NCBI GenBank assembly: GCA_003221635.1
Contig: QHSR01000226.1
Span: forward strand, 1 to 46,530
Source of the DNA: Candidatus Rokuibacteriota bacterium
Lineage (GTDB): Bacteria > Methylomirabilota > Methylomirabilia > Rokubacteriales > CSP1-6
DNA length: 46,530 nt
Direction: 5' to 3'
The notes beneath the pieces are model-generated. The model worked only from the letters and a program-made list of their open reading frames with translations, did no database searches and was not told the DNA's origin. This document shows positions 40,207-46,530 of this stretch, in pieces. The position numbers and the translations under genes were made by a program. How positions within the stretch are numbered: the first letter of the stretch is position 1; each line of letters begins with the position of its first letter.

Positions 40207-41241
40207 ATGACGGCACGATCGAAGAACCACGACTGGCTCGCGCTGACGGAGGAAGCGCCGATCGACGCCGGCCTGCCGATCTGCGATCCGCACCACCACC
40301 TCTGGGATTTCCAGACCGGGCGCACCGTGCCGCGCTACCTGCTCGACGAAGTCCTGGCCGACGTCGGCGCCGGCCACAACGTCGTCTCCACGGTCTTCAT
40401 CGAGTGCGGGGCCATGTTCAAGAGTGACGGCCCGGAGTCGCTGCGCCCCGTCGGCGAGACCGAGTTCGTGAACGGCATCGCGGCGATGAGCGCGTCCGGC
40501 CTCTACGGTACGACGCGGATCGCCGCCGGGATCATCGGCACGGCCAGTCTGCGTCTCGGCGATGCCGTGGCCCCCGTGCTCGACGCGCAGATCGCCGCGG
40601 GCGGCGGCCGGTTTCGCGGCATTCGACTGGGAGCGGCCTGGGACCCGGATGAGTCCGTGCCCAGTCACCGCACCAGGCCCGGGCCGGGCCTCCTCCTGCG
40701 CGACGATTTCCGTGCGGGCTTCGCGCACCTGGCGCCGCGCAAGCTGACGTTCGAGGCCTGGCTTTACCACCACCAGATCCCCGACGTGACCGCGCTGGCG
40801 CGGGCGTTTCCCGCCACCACGATCATCCTCAACCATTTCGGGGGGCCGCTCGGCATCGGCCCGTATGCCGGCAAGGCTCAGGACATCTACGCGGAGTGGC
40901 GCAAGTACATCAGCGAGCTCGCCACCTGCCCCAACGTCGTGGCCAAGCTCGGCGGGATCAACATGGAGATCAACGGCTTCGGCTGGCACGAGCGGCCGCG
41001 CCCGCCCGGAAGTCAGGAGCTCGCCGACGCCACTCGGCACTACTACGAGTTCACCATTGAAAAGTTCGGCGTCGACCGCTGTATGTTCGAGTCGAACTTC
41101 CCGGTGGACAAGGCGAGCTGTAGTTACACGGTGCTGTGGAACTCGTTCAAGCGCCTGACATCGGGCTTTTCGGCGGCGGAGAGGGCGAAGCTGTTCCACG
41201 ACACGGCTGCCCGCGTCTATCGCCTCCCGCGCCCGGCGTGA
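40207..41241 (+). CDS. Amidohydrolase 2 (TIM-barrel) family protein
   Basis: 344 residues; ATG 40207 with GAGAAGG upstream. HxH in ICDPHHHLWDF, then GGRFRGIRLGAAWDPDE, LNHFGGPLGIGP with the strand-6 ligand, and CMFESNFPVDK near the end. This is the lactonase/PDC-hydrolase-type subgroup rather than the ACMSD-like subgroup of the gene at 16372. It is similar in pattern to proteins that open lactones such as 2-pyrone-4,6-dicarboxylate or D-galactaro-lactones. It converges on the binding protein at 31 nt. Complete. Confidence 0.88.
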   Translation: MTARSKNHDWLALTEEAPIDAGLPICDPHHHLWDFQTGRTVPRYLLDEVLADVGAGHNVVSTVFIECGAMFKSDGPESLRPVGETEFVNGIAAMSASGLYGTTRIAAGIIGTASLRLGDAVAPVLDAQIAAGGGRFRGIRLGAAWDPDESVPSHRTRPGPGLLLRDDFRAGFAHLAPRKLTFEAWLYHHQIPDVTALARAFPATTIILNHFGGPLGIGPYAGKAQDIYAEWRKYISELATCPNVVAKLGGINMEINGFGWHERPRPPGSQELADATRHYYEFTIEKFGVDRCMFESNFPVDKASCSYTVLWNSFKRLTSGFSAAERAKLFHDTAARVYRLPRPA

Positions 41242-41272
41242 TCGAAGGCGTCCGCCTCCGAGCGCCTGGAGC

Positions 41273-42064
41273 CTATTGCGGCGCGGGCGGCGCGACCGAG
41301 ACGCCCTGGACGCCGTTCCTCGAGATCGCCTCGGCCACCAGGCCCGAGGCCTTCACCTCCTCGACGAACGCGCGCAGGAACTTCGCGCCGGCGTCACGCG
41401 CCTTCGGGGTGCCGATCGCCTGCTGGACCGCGGTGAACTGACCGTCGAGCACCCGGGCGCCCGGAAACTTCTTGACGTCGGCGAGAAGCGCCGGCCTGAG
41501 CCCGGCCAACGCTTCGAGCTTCTCGGCGACGAACACCTCGAGCGCGGGGCCTTTGGTGAGCACCAGACGGGCGTGCTTCACGCTGCGACTCAGGAACAGG
41601 CCATAGGCGCTCTGCTCGGTCACCGCGATGCGCACGCCCTCCCGGTCCACGTCGGCGACCGAGCGGATCGGCGATCCGGCGGGGACGATGTACGTCGCCG
41701 GAATCTCCAGGTAGGCGGCGGTGAACGCGATGTCGGCCGCGCGCTGCGGCTCGGCGCCGAGGAACGCGACGTCCCAGGCGCCGGTCCGCACCGCGTCGCC
41801 CAGCTTGCCGGCGGTGTCGAAGCGGATGAACTCCACCGGCACGCCCAGCCGCCGACCGAGCTCCCGCCCGACATCCGATGCGACGCCGCGCGGGTCCGTT
41901 CCCGACGAGCCAGGGGTGACGAGCAGAAAGTTTCCATGGTTGAGCCCGATCCGGAGCTTGCCCGTCGGGGCCAGCTCGGATCGCACGGCGGGAGTGATTT
42001 CAGTGGCCATGGCGCCGGACGTTAGCACGAACAGGCCCACGCAGGCTATGCCCAGTCGAAGCAT
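41273..42064 (-). CDS. Periplasmic substrate-binding protein (family 3-like)
   Basis: 263 residues from ATG 42064 with GGGAGGA upstream. The signal LGIACVGLFVLTSGAMATE is followed by TGKLRIGLNHGNFLL, GVASDVGRELGRRLGVPVEFI, and TGAWDVAFLGAEPQRA, the two-lobe pattern of amino-acid-type binding proteins. RIAVTEQSAYGLFLSR and TVQQAIGTPK-like AVQQAIGTPKARDAGA are the second lobe. No permease or ATPase is adjacent. It is transcribed divergently from the racemase-like gene with 30 nt between the two ATGs, so regulation may be shared. Confidence 0.85.
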   Translation of the reverse strand: MLRLGIACVGLFVLTSGAMATEITPAVRSELAPTGKLRIGLNHGNFLLVTPGSSGTDPRGVASDVGRELGRRLGVPVEFIRFDTAGKLGDAVRTGAWDVAFLGAEPQRAADIAFTAAYLEIPATYIVPAGSPIRSVADVDREGVRIAVTEQSAYGLFLSRSVKHARLVLTKGPALEVFVAEKLEALAGLRPALLADVKKFPGARVLDGQFTAVQQAIGTPKARDAGAKFLRAFVEEVKASGLVAEAISRNGVQGVSVAPPAPQ

Positions 42065-42094
42065 CCGAGTATCCTCCCTGATGAGGAGCCGCCA

Positions 42095-43264
42095 ATGACT
42101 GCCACGACGCCATCCCGCCTGCTCCGGCCGACCACGCTTGAAATCGACCTCGATGCCGCCGCCGCGAACGTCCGCGCCGTCCGCCAGCTCGTGGGCCCGG
42201 GCCGGAAGATCTTCGCCGTGGTCAAGGCCGACGGCTACGGCCACGGCGCCGCTGAGCTCGGAGCCGTCTTCGTCGCCAACGGGGCCGACGCCCTGGCGGT
42301 GGCGGATCTCGGGGAGGGTATCCGCCTCCGCCGGCGCGGGATCGTCACGCCCGTCCTTGTATATCCCAACTCGCTGCCCGAGGCCGCGCCGGACGCCGTC
42401 GCCCACGCCCTCATCCCGACGCTCGTCGACCTCGACGGCGCGCGCGCGTACGCCGAGGCGGCCACGGGGCCCTGTGACGTGTTCGTCAAGGTCGACGTCG
42501 GTCTCGACCGGTTGGGTGTGCCGGCCGAGCAGGCGGTGAAGACCGTCACAGCCATGCTGGAGCCACCGCGCCTGCGTCTGGCCGGGCTCTGCGCCCATCC
42601 TCACGCGCCCGACGGCGCCGACCCCGCCTACGCCGAGTGGCAGCTCGGACGATTCACCGCGGTGGTCGACGAGCTGGAGGCGCGGGGTGTGCCGGTGCCC
42701 ACCCGATTGCTCGCCGCCTCGCCCTTCGTGCTGAGGTTCCCCCAGACATACCTCAACGCGGTCGATCCCCGACGGATGCTCTACGGCATCACGTTCCCGG
42801 GTGAGACGTCGCCGGTCCCGCTGCGGCGGACGCTCCGAGCCCTCACCACACGTGTCATCGCGCTCAAGGAGCTGACACCGCGCGAGCGCTTCGCCGAGCT
42901 GGCGCCGTTCCCCCTGACGGCGCCCATGCGGCTCGGCGTGATCCCGATCGGCTCGGCCGACGGCGTCGCCTGGCTCCACGCCGGCCGCGTGCTCGTGCGC
43001 GGGCGCGTCGCCCCCATCGTCGCCGGCCCCTCGCTCGAGCACACGCGGATCGACCTGACCGAGGTGCCGGATGCTCGCGTCGGCGACGAGGTCGTGATCA
43101 TCGGCCGCCAGGGCGACGCCGAGATCACTGCCGCCGAGGTGGCGCGGCGGCACGGCCTCGGGCTCCACCACGTGGCCACCACCGTCGGGCCGCGCGTGAC
43201 CCGGGTGTACATGTCGGGCGGCGCTCCCGTCAAGACGGTGACACCCGCCGCGGAGCGCGGTTGA
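42095..43264 (+). CDS. Alanine-racemase-like PLP protein with substituted catalytic tyrosine
   Basis: 389 residues; ATG 42095 with GAGGAG upstream. N-terminal barrel: the PLP lysine Lys44 is in VVKADGYGHG, as in Alr, with Tyr48 conserved. The C-terminal beta domain has DPRRMLYGI, but the place of the second catalytic base reads IPIGSADG, with Ser287 where Alr normally has Tyr (GYADG). AHPHAPDGAD and SLEHTRID also depart from the usual motifs. Such a change should hurt alanine racemisation, so it may be another racemase or a PLP-binding protein. Divergent from the periplasmic protein at 42064. The stop overlaps a promoter-like TTGACA. Confidence 0.78.
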   Translation: MTATTPSRLLRPTTLEIDLDAAAANVRAVRQLVGPGRKIFAVVKADGYGHGAAELGAVFVANGADALAVADLGEGIRLRRRGIVTPVLVYPNSLPEAAPDAVAHALIPTLVDLDGARAYAEAATGPCDVFVKVDVGLDRLGVPAEQAVKTVTAMLEPPRLRLAGLCAHPHAPDGADPAYAEWQLGRFTAVVDELEARGVPVPTRLLAASPFVLRFPQTYLNAVDPRRMLYGITFPGETSPVPLRRTLRALTTRVIALKELTPRERFAELAPFPLTAPMRLGVIPIGSADGVAWLHAGRVLVRGRVAPIVAGPSLEHTRIDLTEVPDARVGDEVVIIGRQGDAEITAAEVARRHGLGLHHVATTVGPRVTRVYMSGGAPVKTVTPAAERG

Positions 43265-43289
43265 CACTCGCGTTGGCTCGCACTACGGT
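43261..43289 (+). promoter_or_regulatory. Sigma-70-like promoter for the sugar-type importer
   Basis: TTGACA (43261-43266, overlapping the TGA stop of the racemase-like gene), 17-nt spacer, TACGGT (43284-43289). A perfect -35 with a weak -10. The first importer gene starts 125 nt later. Confidence 0.45.
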
Positions 43290-43413
43290 GTAGCGCCGGT
43301 TGATGCCGAGGTCCGGGGAGGCGCAGTGGGCGCCCCGCTCGACATCGGTGGGCCGCCGCATCGCCCGACGGTGAGACGGCCGAGTGGCCGCGTGTCCTCG
43401 ATGGGAACGTGTC

Positions 43414-44367
43414 ATGCAGCTCAAGACGCTCAACGGGGATGTGGCAAAGGTCGTCGCGCGGGGCGAGACCCACGCTCCGACCCTGGCCGACGTCCTGGCG
43501 CGCGACACTCCGGTCGCCTACGCCTTCATCGGCCCGGCGTTCTTCCTGCTGCTCTTCCTGGTCGCCTACCCCTTCGTCCTTTCCGTCTGGTTCAGCCTGA
43601 GTGACGCTCGCGTCGGCGAGACAGGCGCCTTCGTCGGCCTCGACAACTTCCGACGGCTCCTCACGAGCGCGATCTTTTTGCAGACCCTGCAGAACTCCGT
43701 GGTGTTCACCACGCTGGCGCTGGGATTCAAGACCGTCTTCGGAATGACGCTGGCCTTGTTGCTGTTCCGGATCGGAAGGTTCAAGCGCCTGATCCGGGGC
43801 GCCGTGTTGCTGCCGTTCATCGTACCCACCGCCCTCAGCACGCTGGTCTGGTGGTGGATGTTCGAGCCGCTCTACAGCGTCGTGAACTGGACCCTCAAGA
43901 GCCTGCACATCGTGAACCACGACATCCCGTGGCTGCCGGACCCGTACCTCGCCATGTTCACCGTGATTTTGGTGAACACCTGGCGGGGCCTGCCATTCTT
44001 CGCGATCACCCTGCTGGCCGGACTGGTCTCGATCCCGCGGGAACTCTACGAGGCGGCCGAGTCGGACGGCGCCGGCCCCGTCGGTCGCTTCTGGCACGTG
44101 ACGGTCCCGCTCCTCAAGCCGGTGCTGGCCGTGGTCATCCTGTTCTCGACGATCTTCACGCTGGCCGACTTCAACATCGTCTACGTCCTGACCAAGGGCG
44201 GACCGATGAACATGACGCACCTCTTCGCCACGTACTCGTTCGCGCTCGGCCTGCAGGGCGGGCAGATCGGGCAGGGGGCCGCCGTGTCGTTGTTCCTCTT
44301 CCCGATCCTCCTGCTCGTGGTCTTCGTCCAGCTCCGGATGGTTCGCCGGGCGACGACGTATGAATAG
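43414..44367 (+). CDS. Sugar-type (CUT1) ABC importer permease, MalF/UgpA-like
   Basis: 317 residues from ATG 43414. Six hydrophobic segments (YAFIGPAFFLLLFLVAYPF first), and the EAA loop IPRELYEAAESDGAGPVGRFW. NWTLKSLHIVNHDIPWL and FNIVYVLTKGGPMNMT are typical of carbohydrate permeases. The upstream frame from 43384 has no clear start. It overlaps the next gene by 8 nt (ATGAATAG). Inner-membrane channel half. Confidence 0.92.
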   Translation: MQLKTLNGDVAKVVARGETHAPTLADVLARDTPVAYAFIGPAFFLLLFLVAYPFVLSVWFSLSDARVGETGAFVGLDNFRRLLTSAIFLQTLQNSVVFTTLALGFKTVFGMTLALLLFRIGRFKRLIRGAVLLPFIVPTALSTLVWWWMFEPLYSVVNWTLKSLHIVNHDIPWLPDPYLAMFTVILVNTWRGLPFFAITLLAGLVSIPRELYEAAESDGAGPVGRFWHVTVPLLKPVLAVVILFSTIFTLADFNIVYVLTKGGPMNMTHLFATYSFALGLQGGQIGQGAAVSLFLFPILLLVVFVQLRMVRRATTYE

Positions 44368-45214
44368 CGTGGCGCGCTGGGCGCGGCGGAGCCGGCCCCT
44401 GTTCACCCTCTACCTGCCCGTCATGCCGTTCGTCCTCTTCGCGCTGTTTCCCCTCTACTTCATGTTCATCACGTCCTTCAAGAAGAACGCTGAGCTCTAC
44501 GACATCAACGCGGTGCCGTTCCTGATCGGCCGCGGCGTCACGTTCGCGCACTACGAGCTGCTCTCGAAGGACACGTTGTTCTGGAGCTGGTTCGTGAACA
44601 GCCTGATGGTCAGTCTGGCCGCGACCGTCATTTCCGTGGTCCTCGGCGTGCTCGCGGCCTACCCGCTGGCGCGCCTCAAGTTTCCGGGCGGAGATTCCTT
44701 CGGCGTGGCCATCTTCATCACGTACCTGGTACCGCCGTCGCTCCTGTTCCTGCCGCTCAGCACCGTGGTGGCCCGGCTGGGCCTCTCGGACAGCCTCTGG
44801 GCGCTCGTCGTCACGTACCCGACGTTTCTCGTCCCCTTCTGCACCTGGCTCCTCATGGGCTATTTCCGCACGGTGCCGAAGGAGATCGAGGAGTGCGCCA
44901 TGCTCGACGGGTGCAACCGGTTGCAGACGATGCTGAGGATCCTGCTCCCGGTGGCGGTTCCCGGGGTGATCTGCGCGGCCCTGTTCGCCTTCACGCTGTC
45001 GTGGAACGAGTTCCTGTACGCACTGGTCTTCGTCTCGCCGGCCGAGCTGAAGACCATGACCGTCGGCGTCTTCTCCGAGCTGATCCGCGGCGATATCTAT
45101 TACTGGGGTGGGCTCATGGCGGGTGCCTGCATCGGCTCGCTCCCGATCGTGATCGCGTACGTCTTCTTTCTGGATTACTACGTGTCGGGCCTGACGGCGG
45201 GTGCCGTCAAGTAG
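44360..45214 (+). CDS. Sugar-type (CUT1) ABC importer permease, MalG/UgpE-like
   Basis: 284 residues. First helix LPVMPFVLFALFPLYFMFITS, later AAYPLARLKFPGGDSF, and the EAA loop PKEIEECAMLDGCNRLQTML, the MalG-family pattern. SWNEFLYALVFV precedes the last helix. Partner of the permease at 43414 and translationally coupled to it. It is followed by palindromic copy D and a Tat-type binding protein; no ATPase gene lies within the window. Confidence 0.93.
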   Translation: MNSVARWARRSRPLFTLYLPVMPFVLFALFPLYFMFITSFKKNAELYDINAVPFLIGRGVTFAHYELLSKDTLFWSWFVNSLMVSLAATVISVVLGVLAAYPLARLKFPGGDSFGVAIFITYLVPPSLLFLPLSTVVARLGLSDSLWALVVTYPTFLVPFCTWLLMGYFRTVPKEIEECAMLDGCNRLQTMLRILLPVAVPGVICAALFAFTLSWNEFLYALVFVSPAELKTMTVGVFSELIRGDIYYWGGLMAGACIGSLPIVIAYVFFLDYYVSGLTAGAVK

Positions 45215-45216
45215 GA

Positions 45217-45260
45217 GTGCGCGCCGCCGGGCCGTCCTGGCCGAGGCGCGAGACAAATTA
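45217..45260 (+). repeat. Interspersed palindromic element, copy D, without its central hairpin
   Basis: GTGCGCGCCGCCGGGCCGTC joins directly to CTGGCCGAGGCGCGA. Compared with copy B, the GCGGGGCTGGGGCCCCGCC segment is replaced by CT. It lies between the permease stop and the binding-protein ATG at 45274. Confidence 0.7.
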
Positions 45261-45273
45261 GAGGAGGCGCAAC

Positions 45274-46530
45274 ATGGCGAGACTCAGTGCTCCGACCGCC
45301 CTCGATTCACGTCGCGTGAGCCGGCGTCAGTTCCTCGGCGCCGCGGCCGGCGCCGGCGTCACCGGTGTCCTCGCCGCGGGCAGGGCACCGGCGTTCGCCC
45401 AGACTCGGGAGCTCACCTTCCTGACCGTCGCGAGCTTCGTGCCGGAGACCGACAAGGAGCTGAAGCGGCAGCTCGACGAGTGGGGAGCGAAGAACAAAGT
45501 GAAGGTGCGCCTCGATATCATCGCGCACCTGCAGCTCGTGACCAAGAAGGCCTCCGAGGTGCAGGCGCGCTCGGGTCACGACCTCACCGCGCTGGGTCCC
45601 GGCCTCGGTGACGCCGACCTCTACTTCGACTATCTGGCCGACCTGAACGATGTCGCGGCCGACGTCGCGCCCAAGAACGGTGGGTGGCTCAATCCGAACG
45701 ATTACCTCATCCGCGGCAAGTGGAAGCTGCTGCCGTGGTGGATGCCGCCCTTCCCGATGGCGGTGCGCACGGACCTGCTGGAGCAGATCGGCGAGAAGAA
45801 CCCCGATACCTGGGAAGACTGGCTACGGGTCGGCAAGAAGGGCAAGGCCATCGGGCATCCCTTCGGGACCGCCCTGGGCCACAGCGCCGACGCCAACGTC
45901 ACCATGCTCTCGATCCTGTGGTCCTACGGCGGCGCCTACGTCGCCAAGGACGGCAAGACGATCGCCATCAACTCGAAAGAGACGCGGCAGGCGATGGACT
46001 TCGTCAAGCGCCTCTACGCCGAGGCCATGGACCCGGAGGTGCTGGCATGGGACGACGCCAGTAACAACCGTTGCCTGAACGCCGGCAAGTGCATCGGCAT
46101 CCACAACCCGATCAGCGCCTACGAGTCGGCCAAGAAGGACAAGATCCTGGTGCCGGGGACGCAGAAAGAGATCGCGGAGGTCATCGACCACATCAACACG
46201 CCGCGCGGTCCGGTGGACCGGAAGGCGACGACCGGCTACTGGTGCGTCGGGGTCTGGAACTTCTCGAAGAACCAGGATCTCGCCAAGGACTTCCTGCGCT
46301 ACCACTTCCAGCCCGACAACCTCTCGAAGTGGGTGGAGGCCGGCCGCGGATTCAACATGCCGTTCCTGGCGAACCTGACCAAACACCCCGTGTACAAGAG
46401 CGACAAGCAGTACCGGTACATTCCCGAGGTCGCCAAGGTGTCGGTCCCGCCCTCCTGGCCAGGCCCGACGACCGCAGCGTCCCAGCAGGTGCTCGACCTC
46501 TACATCATTCCCGATATGTTCGCACAGCAC
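45274..46530 (+). CDS. Tat-exported sugar-type ABC importer substrate-binding protein, 3' end missing
   Basis: 419 codons visible and the frame is open at the right edge. ATG 45274 follows GAGGAGG. The twin-arginine signal SRRQFLGAAAGAGVTGVLAA ends near AFAQ. The mature protein is a family-1 solute-binding protein: LTFLTVASFVPETDKELK, GHDLTALGPGLGDADLYFD, MLSILWSYGGAYVAKDGKT and GYWCVGVWNFSKNQDLAKDF fit UgpB/MalE-like sugar or glycerol-phosphate binders. It supplies the permeases at 43414 and 44360. A cysteine-containing loop, NNRCLNAGKCIGIHN, is unusual but in frame. Confidence 0.92.
   Translation, partial: MARLSAPTALDSRRVSRRQFLGAAAGAGVTGVLAAGRAPAFAQTRELTFLTVASFVPETDKELKRQLDEWGAKNKVKVRLDIIAHLQLVTKKASEVQARSGHDLTALGPGLGDADLYFDYLADLNDVAADVAPKNGGWLNPNDYLIRGKWKLLPWWMPPFPMAVRTDLLEQIGEKNPDTWEDWLRVGKKGKAIGHPFGTALGHSADANVTMLSILWSYGGAYVAKDGKTIAINSKETRQAMDFVKRLYAEAMDPEVLAWDDASNNRCLNAGKCIGIHNPISAYESAKKDKILVPGTQKEIAEVIDHINTPRGPVDRKATTGYWCVGVWNFSKNQDLAKDFLRYHFQPDNLSKWVEAGRGFNMPFLANLTKHPVYKSDKQYRYIPEVAKVSVPPSWPGPTTAASQQVLDLYIIPDMFAQH

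Overview
The window is a very GC-rich chromosomal segment with no rRNA, tRNA, CRISPR array, phage genes or transposase that I can recognise. The gene mix is molybdenum hydroxylases, amidohydrolases, luciferase-like monooxygenases, Gfo/Idh and enolase-superfamily enzymes, Rieske and LigB oxygenases, and four sets of ABC importer genes. Together with small leaderless-looking genes, this fits an uncultivated soil or sediment heterotroph of the Rokubacteria/Methylomirabilota kind. That placement is inference from gene content, not from a marker gene.

Layout. 1-4.4 kb: end of a VOC protein, a MoaD/ThiS-like gene and a coxM-coxS-coxL-type molybdenum hydroxylase operon. 4.5-6 kb: a broken deazaflavin-type nitroreductase and a Gfo/Idh oxidoreductase. 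6-10.4 kb: a secreted stand-alone I9-like propeptide, then a secreted subtilase with near-identical 681-nt repeats behind a sigma-54 promoter, and a membrane-anchored conserved protein. 10.4-15.2 kb: an acyltransferase/condensation-like protein, a frameshifted flavin-halogenase-like protein, a UbiE-type methyltransferase and a P450. 15.3-18.6 kb: zinc-ribbon protein, YqgE, amidohydrolase, truncated thioredoxin-like gene, and a DedA-rhodanese fusion with an in-frame TGA at a cysteine position. 18.6-24.2 kb: Opp/Dpp-type importer, LLM oxidoreductase and LigB-type dioxygenase. 24.3-30 kb: broken carboxymuconolactone decarboxylase, MR/MLE enzyme, Ivy-like lipoprotein, DinB protein, and a hydrolase-LLM-NIPSNAP operon. 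30-34 kb: Fbp/Afu-type importer. 34-38.5 kb: VapB-VapC in-frame fusion, second molybdenum hydroxylase large subunit, gene remnant, Rieske oxygenase. 38.6-46.5 kb: hydrolase, VOC protein, amidohydrolase, periplasmic binding protein, alanine-racemase-like protein with a substituted catalytic tyrosine, and a sugar-type importer cut by the window edge.

How the genes work together: importers for peptides and other organic solutes feed a catabolic set able to oxidise, open and hydrolyse aromatic or heterocyclic compounds (molybdenum hydroxylases, Rieske and LigB oxygenases, P450, amidohydrolases, MR/MLE enzyme). The secreted protease and its propeptide-like partner look like an extracellular unit under nitrogen- or stress-type sigma-54 control.

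Two window-wide patterns stand out. First, many small genes have lost a short segment (nitroreductase, subtilase end, halogenase, thioredoxin, decarboxylase, VapBC, and probably others), while the long operons are intact. Second, a GC-rich palindromic element recurs four times in one orientation; one copy has lost its central hairpin.
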